This document shows, piece after piece, positions 30,676 through 41,700 of a DNA stretch of 64,000 nt. The translations under genes were made by a program, and so were the position numbers. The notes under the pieces were generated by a model, which saw nothing but the letters and a program-made list of their open reading frames with translations, had not been told where the DNA came from and did no database searches. The DNA is from Malus domestica (taxonomy: Eukaryota; Streptophyta; Magnoliopsida; Rosales; Rosaceae): contig NC_091669.1 in NCBI RefSeq assembly GCF_042453785.1, forward strand, positions 13,809,001 through 13,873,000, read 5' to 3'. Within the stretch, counting starts at the first letter, position 1. Each line of letters starts with the position of its first letter.

Positions 30676-31669
30676 CAGTGGCGAAGCTACGGAGGTGCAA
30701 GGAGGGGCGTCCGCCCCTCCGCTCATTGGAAATCGCCACTGAGAGTAAGAATTTCGCCCCTCTACCCTAATGGAATTTGGGTTCGTCTGGTTAGGGTGCT
30801 GCGCTACAACGATGAAGCTATTATGTTTTTTATTTTTATTAAAACACCTAAGCCTAAAACAACGTGGTTTTAGACCAATGGAAAAGAAATAAATGAAACG
30901 CGCGTTTTGTTTCGAGACCTGATATTAGATCTCCACCATTAACCCTCTCTCTAGTCTCTATCTCTGTTTCACCCAGTCTCTTACTTAAACTCAAAGGCTC
31001 GAATAAGCACCCCACATATGAAAGAGATTTTTTTCTTCTTTCATTTAATCTTATAACTAGTGGTTGAGATTGGCATTGAATATTTGGCTTTATTTATCTC
31101 AAAACCTCCCCATCCGTGAAACTTATTCAGCTCTTGTTGATGGGCAATGCATTTTGCAGAGTTATCCTTGATGATTGATTATCTGAAACGTAGAATTTAT
31201 GAAATCTTTTCAATTTTTAGAATAGGTCATATGGAGATGATTTTCTAATTTCTGCTCACATTTCAGAAAAACTCGAACATTTAAGGGTCTTGAAGTTGAC
31301 GTCTTGGCGTAAGTCACTAACTTAAGTTAGCGTCGAAAGCTTCATATGGTTCATCGTGTTTCATGTGTTTATTTCAAGTGTATTCACATGTTTATTATTA
31401 AAGTCTTGGTCTAGTAGCAAACCAATATTTCAGCTTGTATGCCCTTCTCCATTTGGTCAATACTCTCTAATCAATGAAGCCTGTTGAGAATAGCATTTCT
31501 GGTTTTCTGTGGCAATCAAATGGAAAAATGATTTCTTTTGGTTCTGTTGTGTATTTCTTGTGCCTGTTGTTGTAAAGAACACTTTCTTTTTCGTTAAGTT
31601 TTATTGGGACCCTTTAATTAACCTTTGAAAATTCGCCCCTCCTCCCGACAATTCCTAGCTTCACCACTG
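30676..31669. mobile_element. Non-autonomous hAT element, ~1 kb
   Basis: The terminal repeats are CAGTGGCGAAGCTA (30676-30689) and TAGCTTCACCACTG (31656-31669), one mismatch in 14. They are flanked by 8-bp repeats ATTGCCAC (30668-30675) and ATTGCGAC (31670-31677), one mismatch. CAGTGGCGGAGC-type ends and 8-bp duplications are typical of hAT. Both subterminal regions contain CGCCCCTC. No transposase frame inside. Confidence 0.8.
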
Positions 31670-32032
31670 ATTGCGACCGACTCAAAAAATAAAGAAAGAT
31701 ACAATGGGAAAGGATCTTTTCTCTATTTTTCTCCAAGTTCTAAATTTATTCCTTATCCTTTGTTCTTCCTTTTATTTGTATAAACACAGAGGGTAAATGC
31801 TTTAAGTTGCAACTTGTTGCATTTAGCAAATAGATCAGACCGAGAACGAAGACATAAAAATTTTGCATCTTCTCATCTCCCTACCATTTCCAAAAATACA
31901 ACTCATGAACCTCACTTTTATTTAATTATTATAACAACTCATTATAAGCATGAATGGAGCTTATGACACCTAATTATAAGCACATGCAAGTTCTTTTAAT
32001 TCGTCAACGTGAGATTCACAATGTCATTACTA

Positions 32033-32913
32033 AGGCTTCGTTTGGCACGCCTTCTAAAGCATCGGATATGATTAATAATATGGAGCTGGTTGTTTGGTGC
32101 CCTTACCGGATAAATAGTCACCCACTTAATAGTGCGGTCAACCTTTTTTAATACAGTTGACACCCACTGGTTAATACACTCCAAAAGCTTGGTACTAATT
32201 AGTCGGGGTTAGAAACGCACTGAGGGTCTTTTGATCTTCGCGAATCTACTCTTCTGGCGAATCAATTCATCTTCTTCTTTCTCCGTCCCAAAGATCTTTT
32301 CGCTTCTCTCTCTTGCTCCCTCCCTCCTTCTCTCCACGTTTCCCTCCCCAGTCGTCAATATATATTCAGCGATATATCTCATCGACACTTTTACAATTTC
32401 TATCTTGGTGCACCAATGACTTGTAGGAAAAAATAAAATAGAAAAACTCGGATCTATTCTTCACGATGTTGCTGCAACAAATTAAGGTCCAATGTCACAA
32501 CTCAAATTCATCAAAAGCTTCATTAATATAAACAATTTCATGGGTTTTACATCTTTGTATATTGGGAAGCCTAAACCCCAGCTAACACCCACACCCCAGA
32601 TCACCACCGACAAAAAATAACATTACACTAAACAAATTTCATATGAAAGTTGAGGATTCTGAACAATTTCAACGAAAATGAACAGTAAATTAGGAAAACA
32701 AAGGTAAATCTCATAGAAATCCATGACGATAATCTCCCGGCACTGATGCAGCCACTGGCCCTCCTCTTTTTTTTTTTTTTTATTTTATGTTTTTTTTTAA
32801 ATAATCAGTTTTTTAATCCGATACATCACCAAACGTCCAACTAATTTAGTCAGTACTATACGATAACTATTTATCCTATCCTACTAATCCGAACTGCCAA
32901 ACAAGGCTTTAAT
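32033..32913. mobile_element. Probable MITE with GGCTTCGTTTGGCA ends
   Basis: The left end GGCTTCGTTTGGCA (about 32035) and right end TGCCAAACAAGGCTT (about 32897-32911) form an imperfect inverted repeat, with TAA next to each end. The second-layer motifs GGATAAATAGT (32107) and ACTATTTATCC (32865) are also inverted. The interior is non-coding with a CT-rich stretch (32270-32350). Size and TAA suggest a PIF/Tourist-like element. Confidence 0.55.
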
Positions 32914-33353
32914 GACTTATATAGGATTGCAGGTAAACCCAAATGATAGACATAAGATATTTTGATCTGGTAGATTATAAATATATGTGGCAATTACAGA
33001 GTAAAATAATAGTCGCCGGAGAAATATAACTGTTAAAACTATATTTTTCAACTTTGTACGATCACGGCATGTTTTGCCTCCTCATATAAGACAATGAACT
33101 CAACTTTGACCAATATATTAAATATAATCAAGATGCACGTCACAATCATCAACTTACGACCAACAAAGAAATATGGTAAATATTCAACGACTAATGATCA
33201 GGTCGTAATTAGTACGAGATAATGCCCAAGGACGCAGAGCACGACCTTAAATTTGTACTGTTAGAGAGTGTAATGCATTATATATCTGAAATTAATTGAT
33301 GTACTAATCATAACCAAAAAAGTAAATTGAAGTACTTGTCCGGAACTCAAGAT

Positions 33354-33593
33354 ATGAAGAGAGTACTTAGTTATTTGTTAATGGGGATAAGAAACCGCAA
33401 GTTGTTAAGCCAGTTGATTGAAGCTCAAGGAGTGAAAAGACTGAGAAGCCCTTCTTCATTGACACCAAAAGATTATGTGCCTGTTTGTGTTGGTGTAGAT
33501 GGTGATACGAAGCGTTTCATGGTTCATACCACGTTGCTTCACCATGCCGATTTCTTGGAGCTGTTGCATAATCACGGATTTTTCAGTACATAG
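33354..33593 (+). CDS. SAUR-like auxin-responsive protein, C-terminally truncated
   Basis: 79 codons from ATG 33354 (MKRVLSYLLMGIRNRKLLSQ). It aligns with the intact paralogue at 36273 through VPVCVGVDGDTKRFMVHTTL and LELL, i.e. the first two thirds of the SAUR domain. It then reads HNHGFFST and stops. The paralogue's sequence suggests a deletion of about 170 bases: the tail here (ATCACGGATTTTTCAGTACA) matches the paralogue's 3' UTR (ATGCGTTTTTTCAATACATT), so the C-terminal third of the domain was lost. SAUR proteins control auxin-dependent cell expansion, partly by inhibiting PP2C.D phosphatases at the plasma membrane. A TATA box lies at 33278-33285. Expression or function of the short product is uncertain; it may be a pseudogene. 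Confidence 0.7.
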   Translation: MKRVLSYLLMGIRNRKLLSQLIEAQGVKRLRSPSSLTPKDYVPVCVGVDGDTKRFMVHTTLLHHADFLELLHNHGFFST

Positions 33594-33599
33594 TTTGAT

Positions 33600-34320
33600 G
33601 TAATCATTGAGAAAAAATGCTTTTATTTATTAGTTATGTATTTTCATTGCTAACAAACGCCTTAGCTAGGGGATTTAATATGCTGGTGTCAATTTGCAGC
33701 GTAATCTTCTGGTTTTTCAAATGAAAATCATGTGCATTGTTTGATGTATCATCATGTTATTAAGAAGTTTGATAGACAATTGGTAAGTCATGTTTTCTAT
33801 GGATTAGCGTGCCCTTATATGCAAATGCCTTTCGCAGTTCGAGGAATGATCGATGCTAATTATATTGTGAGATGTGAATATAAAAGAGTCCTATATCAAT
33901 GAATGAGAAACCTTGTAAGGGGTTGTAAGAGGTCGGGTTATTCCTTATATTGTCAATTAATTTTTATTATGGTGGAACCCCAACTTCCTTCATATATACC
34001 ATGTTTATGTTTGAAGATAGGGAGAACTATTTTTGTTTCAGTTACCAAAGAATCAGTGGCATGATGAAGACACCTAAGCTTACCGCAAGTGTTGAAGGTT
34101 ACAAAACCGTAGTGTCACATTTAGGTCAAAACAGCAATAACAATATTTCTAGTTCAATCTGTTACATCGCCAAAATGTGGCAATGACCATCACATTAAAT
34201 AGGGATTTCTCAATCGTATGATCATCACCTCTGCCAATATTTGGAGCTATCTGATTTCCCGTAGTCCTCATTATATACCTAATTAGCCGGTAGAGACAAT
34301 TTAGATCCATTTGCAATCAA
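33600..34320 (+). other. Spacer after the truncated SAUR
   Basis: AT-rich. Sequence just after the SAUR stop (TGTAATCATT) matches the 3' flank of the paralogue for some 150 bases (GGGATTTAATATGCTG occurs at 33661 and 36744), so the duplication includes 3' flank. No further gene seen. Confidence 0.6.
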
Positions 34321-34324
34321 TTTG

Positions 34325-34536
34325 ATGGCTATGTCCAAGACATTGACAGTCTGCATTGTTGCTCTCTTGGTGTGTTCACTTTGCATTGAATCGCAAAAGT
34401 CAAATTTCTGAAATAACCACCGCTGAGGTACGACCAGCCGTTTCGCTGTAGGTTTTCACGTTGCATGCCTCCACCATCCAACCCATATAGAAGAGGTTGC
34501 GAGAAGGAGGAAAGGTGCGATCAGGTCGTCAATTAA
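34325..34536 (+). pseudogene. RALF-like signalling peptide, frameshifted
   Basis: ATG 34325 begins a signal peptide (MAMSKTLTVCIVALLVCSLC) and runs to IESQKSNF before a stop. A second frame continues SEITTAEVRPAVS. A third gives CMPPPSNPYRRGCEKEERC and ends at TAA 34534-34536. The NPYRRGC motif with surrounding cysteines is the C-terminal signature of RALF peptides, which bind CrRLK1L receptors in the wall. Two frameshifts in about 40 bases (near 34395 and 34450) prevent a complete peptide. Short RALF genes are intronless, so splicing does not explain the shifts. The total length of about 70 codons fits the short-RALF clade. Confidence 0.7.
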
Positions 34537-34792
34537 AACAAGCCTTCAGAGGTGGAAAGGTTAAGGGCCACAAGGTTCAATGGTGCTTATTGCAACAAAT
34601 TCGAGAGAATATCAACTTATATGTTTACCATATAGTTCTTGATCTACCCTATTGCAAACATGATGTATTAAATAAGAACAATTCTTTCACTGATAAATAT
34701 GTTGTTGTTTATTTATGTGTGACTTGTTTTTAAGAGGGACAGTACTGGCGTTCAGTCTTTATGAGTGCATCTCCATGGTCACTTATCTATAA

Positions 34793-34958
34793 TTAATTAA
34801 GGGGTGTGCTATCCACACACCCCATTTTACTTCTCACACACCTCTTAATAATTTCTGTCCGTTGATCTTCTTTAATTCATCCGATCTGACGGCCAAATAT
34901 TAAAAAGGTGTGTGAAAAGTAAAATGCGGTGTGTGGATATCACACCCCTTAATTAACC
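34793..34958. mobile_element. MITE of ~165 bp
   Basis: Long terminal inverted repeats: left TTAAGGGGTGTGCTATCCAC and ACACCCCATTTTAC, right GTAAAATGCGGTGTGTGGAT and ATCACACCCCTTAA, covering nearly 45 bases each. Internal TTCTCACACACCT and AGGTGTGTGAAAAG also pair. The flanks are themselves TTAATT-rich, so the target duplication is ambiguous. No coding capacity. Confidence 0.8.
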
Positions 34959-34959
34959 A

Positions 34960-36160
34960 ATATATATTCACTATCTAAACATCAAAATCGAATCGTTTAT
35001 TTTTTACAATTATCATCTAAAGATCTTTACAAAAGATGCGGTTCTATCTAAGGACACATTATGGACATATATCTTAGAATGATAAAAAGAAAATGAATAT
35101 TTCAATTACAATTCCACTCACCCTCGTCTCACCCCCTTCCACCCACCCTCGTCTCACCCCCCCGTCCCCACACCCTGTCCACCCACCCCCGGCCCTCCCA
35201 CATCCCCCACCCCCACCGTACCCATGCTTGACTCTTTCGATTGCCTCACTGTTAGCTACTAATTAATATCACCAGAAAAAATTACACACCTTGTAATAAA
35301 TAGTTAAGTTGGGAACAATATTGATAATATTAATAGTGAACCATACTGAACCCTTAAACTTTATCATGGTATCAACATGGGGTCAATTTATTGAGCTCAA
35401 ATTTTGTTTCGTAAGTTAAGTTTTCAAAAAGATACGGTAGCTCCAACTTAAGAGCACTGAATGAAAGTTTGGGCCTTCATATAGATGCATTGATTGTAGT
35501 GAATGAATAATGGCCAGACTGTCGAAATGATTTGTTACCTTAACTAGTTTTTCACATGGGAATTAGTTTCTTGAGTGATATTGTGTGAGGTCACTCATGA
35601 ATGGTCAAGTTAGAGATAGAGTCGCACATTAATACAACAAAATAATACATATTATATAATTTATATGTGAAAGGTTACTACTAATATCAGCGAACTTTTA
35701 TGATAAATTTATACACTTGGTAAATAGTAAATAAAGAAAAGATCGTTTATATTGGTGATGAATCATACCAAACCTAATAAAAACCTTAAGCTTTGTTGTT
35801 TGTACCAAAGCAATTTTCACTCGGTACAAATAAGGTTCAACTTAGCATTCGTGAACTCATTTGTTTTATGTACCCTTATAGTTAGTTTTAGTCACATACA
35901 TGATTTGACACATTGGAAGATTATTAGCCTAACTAGCTTTGGAAATTTCCAGATTGAGGGTCGCCAAAGTTGAATTAATTGTTATAACCTAATCACAGGC
36001 TGCAGTCAACGCCATCGAGTCGATGTGCCTCGACATTTACCAAGTTATTTAAATACATGCATGTCGCAATCATCAAGTTAATGACCAAATTATTGTCGTT
36101 AATCAGACTTAACTATACTAGCTGGTTACGATATTGTAGCAAGGGTGCAGAGTATGCACG
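34960..36160. other. Spacer between MITE and second SAUR
   Basis: Contains a C-rich tract at about 35115-35225 (CCACCCCCGGCCCTCCCACA-type). 36030-36160 starts to match the upstream flank of the first SAUR (33130-33245). No gene seen. Confidence 0.6.
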
Positions 36161-36164
36161 GCCT

Positions 36165-36272
36165 TAAATTTGTACTGCTAAGGAGTGTACCATTATATAT
36201 CTGAAATTAATTGAAGTACTAATCACAAACCAAGAAAAGAAAATTGAAGTAGCAAGTAATCCGAAAAGATAG
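36165..36272 (+). promoter_or_regulatory. Conserved promoter block of the SAUR pair
   Basis: TTAAATTTGTACTG, then TATATATCTGAAATTAATTG and GTACTAATCA are shared with 33247-33353 upstream of the truncated SAUR. The TATA box here is at 36193-36200, about 75 bases before the start codon. Confidence 0.7.
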
Positions 36273-36620
36273 ATGAAAAGAGTACTTTGCTATTTGCTAA
36301 TGGGGGTGAGAAGCAGCAAGTTGTTGAGCCAGTTGATCGGAGCTCAAGGACTGAAAAGACTGAAAAGCTCACCTTCAATGACACCAAAAGGTTATGTACC
36401 TGTTTGTGTTGGTGTGGATGGTAATACAAAGCGTTTCATGGTTCATACGACGTTGCTTCGCCATGCAAAGTTCTTGGAGCTGTTGTATAAGTCAGCGGAG
36501 GAATATGGTTTTTCTAATGATGGGGTTTTGAGGATTCCATATGAGGCCAGCGATTTTGAAGAGTATTGGATGATCAAAAGTTCTAAACCCAAGATTTACA
36601 AGGTTGAACCGTGTAATTAG
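36273..36620 (+). CDS. SAUR-like auxin-responsive protein
   Basis: Intronless, 115 codons, ATG 36273 to TAG 36618-36620. The N-terminus is basic (MKRVLCYLLMGVRSSKLLSQ). The SAUR domain runs from about residue 45 (GYVPVCVGVDGNTKRFMVHT) through LLRHAKFLELLYKSAEEYGF to VLRIPYEASDFEEYWMI. The RF.V...LL.H..F.ELL...EEYGF pattern is the family signature. Length fits the SAUR family. The family acts at the plasma membrane to promote acid growth by inhibiting PP2C.D phosphatases. It is the intact member of a dispersed duplicate pair with 33354-33593; promoter and 3' flank are shared. No auxin response element was examined in detail. Confidence 0.9.
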   Translation: MKRVLCYLLMGVRSSKLLSQLIGAQGLKRLKSSPSMTPKGYVPVCVGVDGNTKRFMVHTTLLRHAKFLELLYKSAEEYGFSNDGVLRIPYEASDFEEYWMIKSSKPKIYKVEPCN

Positions 36621-36639
36621 TCATGTTTTTTTTTTTTGG

Positions 36640-37240
36640 GTGAGAATTAGTCATGCGTTTTTTCAATACATTGCTTGATGTAATTATTTAAAAATTTGGT
36701 TTTATTTGTTATGTATTTTCATTGCTAACTAATGTCTCAGTTAAGGGATTTAATATGCTGATGTCCATTTGCATTGTTCTTCTGGGCTTGTGGAATGAAA
36801 ATTATGCGCATCCTTTTTCATTGTGAGGATTGTTTTGTATTTTATTTGTGATTTTTTAAAAAGTAATGCTATTTAGACACACAAAATTGGTCTCACTATT
36901 GACAGACTCTCTAATATAAGTGGGTTGCACATACAATAACAAGGTCCACTTCCATACGACATTACATTTTGATGTACATTACCTAGCTTCTAATTGTATA
37001 AAACTGTAGCCAAACCGGATTGATTTTGATTTCCGATTCACTTGTGTTATAGCCTTAACTAAAGATTCATATAACAACCAAACCAAACCAATTTGAAAAT
37101 AAATAAAATAATTGAACAAGCCAAATTTAAGCATATCTATATTCAGTTCGACTCAACTTGTTTACAACTCTACCTATAGATTATTTTCTCTGGGGCTTGG
37201 GCATTTCGCCAAGTGCCATGTCTCTTAAGGTACAAGTCAT
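36640..37240. other. Spacer, no gene seen
   Basis: Includes the SAUR 3' flank (to about 36800) and AT-rich sequence. A segment around 36865-36960 (TTAGACACACAAAATTGGTC) looks like part of a MITE but has no visible partner. Confidence 0.5.
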
Positions 37241-37242
37241 TG

Positions 37243-37336
37243 TTTATATTTCTCAATTATGCATGTCATCTTTGCTCAAGGACCATGTTAATCTTCTCTG
37301 TATCGTTCCAGTTTTATAGGATGTCCCGGAAGGGAC
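37243..37336 (-). pseudogene. U6 snRNA pseudogene
   Basis: The minus strand from 37336 reads GTCCCTTCCGGGACATCC, then GGAACGATACAGAGAAGATT, CATGGTCCTTGAGCAAAGAT and GACATGCATAATTGAGAAAT. This matches plant U6 snRNA over about 94 bases. The ACAGAGA box is kept, but many other sites differ, mostly as C/T or G/A changes, and the 3' end (AAATATAAAC) departs from the normal terminal region. A TATA-like TATAAATATT lies about 25 bases upstream, but the upstream sequence element needed by plant U6 genes was not found. A decayed copy rather than a working gene. Confidence 0.85.
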
Positions 37337-37339
37337 AAG

Positions 37340-38705
37340 CCAATATTTATAGATTGTTGACCTGTTTCGCCATGGTTCTCAACACTATGTCGCTTCCTTA
37401 CTAACACGTGAATTTACAACAGCACTGCTTTAGCTTTCTCTTTGACTTCCTTTTTAGCCCGTGTATCATCAGTGGCATGAATTCAACATTTTACAAACGA
37501 TGCCTGCTTATCACAAATGTTTTTTTCATAATGCTCACCTTTTGTCGACCCTTCAGACATATTAGCTTCTTAAGTTATAAACCTCGCAATATAAACCTTG
37601 CATAACATCTTCCAATATATCCTAATGAATCCACGTTAAGTGATTCATTTATGTACTCTTCCTAAATTGCTTGATAAGATACTATTTACAGTAATATATG
37701 CTAACTTGGACAGTTATTGAATTTTTGTTTCTGGTTTCCCTGATGTTCATTCACAAAATAAATGAGCTATGGAAGACTTCATCATGGACTACTGCAAAGG
37801 GTTAAAGATATGTAATTTTTAGGCATTCCACTTCTAAAGTTACCTGATGCACAGACCATAAGAACCTGTTTTAATATTGTTTGCAATTGTTGGAATGACA
37901 ACAGGCCTTGTAAGACATGTATGTTTTATGCTTCATGCACAAACAAAATATATGTGAACTACATGGTACTTCTGTTTCTGATGCAAAGACACTATATTTT
38001 GTCATTGCAACTTTTGTTAACATAAACTTCCAGACACGCCAATCTGATTGTATATTGGCTCTTGATGTCAACTAAGTATTCTGAATCTGATTCGTATTGA
38101 ATACGATAGACGTGTTAAATCCGATGATCTGAGTACGATCCGAATTCAACAGTTGGACTAGCTATTTAGGAGTCTAATCTACACAAATTTCAGTAGACCA
38201 ACAAGCTTTTGGCAATTGCTGAGGATACTATTCAACTGCAGTAACCATTGATCCGCATACAAAAGAATATCACTAAGCTGACTTTCAACTCTTCTAAACT
38301 TCCACCAAAAAGTAACAAGTATTTTGTTTCCTTTACAGCAATGTACATTGGTCACATTTTATTCCTCTTTTCATTAACTAGAACAAGCACGCATGGACAA
38401 AATCTGAATCTTCCACAAAGACGGCTGCAACATTCTTCGGGTTTGCTCTGGAGCAGACTTCCATGATGTAAAAACTCGTATGGATTCAACGTGCAACTTT
38501 CTGTAATGCTATACATCTAATCACTCGATATAGCCGTGTATGGCAACAAAAGAGAAGATTTAAAAGCCTGGTTTCGTCCAAAAGTACCACGATTTCACTG
38601 GTCTGGCAGTGGCTGTCTTAGGGCAAGTACAATGGATACATAAATGCTCCTCGATCAGTCAAAAAAATGCGGGATTGAATTCGCTTTATCTCCTAAAAAA
38701 AGGTA
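37340..38705. other. Intergenic region and 3' UTR of the RLT gene
   Basis: No other gene supported. The part next to 38709 must contain the 3' UTR of the minus-strand homeobox gene; no single poly-A signal stands out. Confidence 0.5.
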
Positions 38706-38708
38706 GGG

Positions 38709-41700
38709 CTATTGCTTCGAAGCTTGCTTCCCTGGAGTACAAAGAAGCTTCTCAGAGGACGGAAATTTCAATGTATAAACAATTAAGAAGTCATTAAAGA
38801 GTCAAGCACCAATCTGCTATATATTCATAAGTTACCTCGGATACTCATTTCGTTCCTTTTCTCAGAATGGGCTCTTTCCAAGTACGGAGAAATTAAGGCA
38901 TCCAGTTTCACCAACCAAAGTGCAACTGAAGATGTTGTGTGGGGAATACGTGCAAATGATGCAATGAGTTCTTCAGTAAAATTATAAGAACCATGCACAA
39001 TATTGCCTTCATACAGGCGCTCCTCGTTGATGGCGCCAACAAAATCCGCAAGAACCTGCACGTACAAACGATAAAGATGCTGATGGTTCAGACTAAATAA
39101 TAGACAAAGATATATAATGTTGAAAAGTGAAGGATACAAAACCTGTAAAAGCTCAGCCAAAGATGAGGTACGTCTAAGCCGTTTCACCCATAGCTTATGA
39201 GCAGATTTTTTCCAAGCACCCAACAAAGCATCTTCAGGCATGACTGACTGCACGAAGCAGAGGCAGGTGAACATCAGCGAAGCATAGAAAATACTTTAAA
39301 AATTTTGGGGCATCTATAAATGTCTTCAACATACAATCTACAAAACATGTTGTAAGCATCAGACAATCAATATTTCAGGGCCAAAACCCACCAAAGAATA
39401 ACCCCATTATTATTTGTGGGTTAGCTACCAGAGGCCCAAACAAACCAGAGCGGGCAGGAAGATACTATTTGATCATTCCGCTCCATTTAGAGTGGTATAC
39501 ATCTTCCTCAGTTGCTTCTCAGTAACACATGCTAAATTACTATTTTGGGCTTGTTTCCCCGCCATCCCTTCACATAAAATCTTATTGCACTTTAGCGAAG
39601 AAGTAATCAGATTCTGTCTTTTCTTTTCAAAGAAAAGCTATTGGATTAGATTGCACAAAAAAATCTGACAAGTCACATTCTAATTATCCAAGCCATATTC
39701 CTCGCTTGACCATCAAATGAAGTCTTATTTTCCTCCTGTCTAGGAATTAGCTTCAAATCTTCTTAACTCAAGGACGTTTTCATTTCTCAACTACAATAAC
39801 CATATATCAGAAAATGCAAAGCTAAAATCCAAATGACAGATTACCTCAATTGCATGCATTGCAGCTTTTAGTGATTGAATCTGTGATGAGAGGACCCTAT
39901 GCTTAGGAAAAGTATCACTTGCTTCTTTCTCCTTACAAGTGGCTACATGTATGGCATACCTTTCTTCCAGATCAAAATGAAGTTCAAATGTTGTATGGCA
40001 AATCCTGCAGTGCTTCTCATCTTTCCAGTACAAATCATGACAACTTTCACATCTATGAAGTGTATCAAAATAGGATCGTTTACCAAGTTTAACAGCATTA
40101 AGTTCTAGGTAAAAGAAATTCCATAACCATGAATCAAACGCTTGGATCCGTTTCCATTTCCGTTTCTGTTCTTCTCCCTTTTTTGTAACTTCAAGAACCA
40201 CAGCTCCAGATGAAGGTGGAGAACCATTCACAGTTCCAGATAAGTTGTCTACTTCAGATACTGGTGAATAAGTGTCTTCTCTAACATTATCCGGGTTAGA
40301 TTGATCAGACTGTGCTAAGCTGTCAATTTTATCACTAGTTACCATTCTACTTGACATTGCCTGGCAGAGAAATGCTATCCGTTTCTCCACAGATTCGATA
40401 AGAAGGGCCTCTCGTTTACCCCTGTCATCCAAAACTGACAATAAGGCATACAAAGCCTGCATTGGGTGTAAGCCAAAGAAGTAAACATTAGAACCTATAC
40501 AAGGTCAACCAACATGTACCATAATCACATTGACCGTATAACAAAAATTAAGGAGAGTACCTCTTCAGTATCAATAACTTCCCAGTGACCATCTTCTGAA
40601 GATTCAAAGTAAACCCTTCTATGGCCTGGGTCATATGCATTACAAGGGCCCAAGAAAAGCCAGTATCTATTGTATCTACGATCAGAACCCAAAAACACAG
40701 ATTGCATTGGGTGTACGTCAAACTGCACATCTTTATCTTTCCCATTTTTTCCTTTTGTAGAGAATCTCTCATCAGAAAACTTTGAGATTGTTGCTGAAGA
40801 ATCTAGCGGGTGAAACTTTAATGTACTATCTTCTTTTGCACCACCCATATGTCCTGCATGGACCCAGGTTGACCTTGGATCACTATGTTGTTTAGCAGAT
40901 AACCTCTTAATTTTTGCTCCTGAACCAGAATGAAGGCTGCTAAGAGTGCATTCAGCAACAGCATTTGTAGGATCCTATAAAGAATAAGCACACTATAGTT
41001 AGAATACTCGATTAGAAGAAAATTGAGGACAAGATTAATCTGTGTAAAATTACTAAAATGCCCTGCAAAACTATAGTTACAATTGAAGAACATCTAAGAA
41101 CAGAGTGGGGAAACACATGGTACATAACAATAGCAAAAGACACCATGAAGCTAGAAATTTCTTTTTTTCTTTTTGTTTTCTTTTTTGGGAGCAGCCTCTC
41201 CATAAATGGGGGTAAGGCTAGCCGACATTCACCTCTCCCAGACCCTGCGTAAAGCGGGAGCCTTGTGCACTGGGTACGACGATATATATATTTCTTTTTT
41301 GGGATAAGCCTAAGAAGCTAGCTCTAATGACCCATCAACGTTTCATTCAATATTCAAATAATATTTATTGTCCAACAATTGTAAATCTACGGTAGTTTGC
41401 ACCATCAGATAATATAATCTTACGAAGGCCAGCACAAGTTTCATTTAATAGGGTAACTTCATTGCAGGGGGGAAAGAAATGAAAACAAAGAAAATACTTC
41501 AATATCAATTCCAAGATTCTGTACATTACCTCAATCCTGAAACTGGATCCTGCATGAAGAAGATCAATTAGAGCCACAAGTGCATTCAACTTTTCTTCAA
41601 TGCTTAAATCTGAATATTCGCCTTCCATCAGTCCTAACAACCATACTTCGCCTGGATTACTCTCATCAATTTCAGTGTGTACTGTCAGCACGTTATCTTT

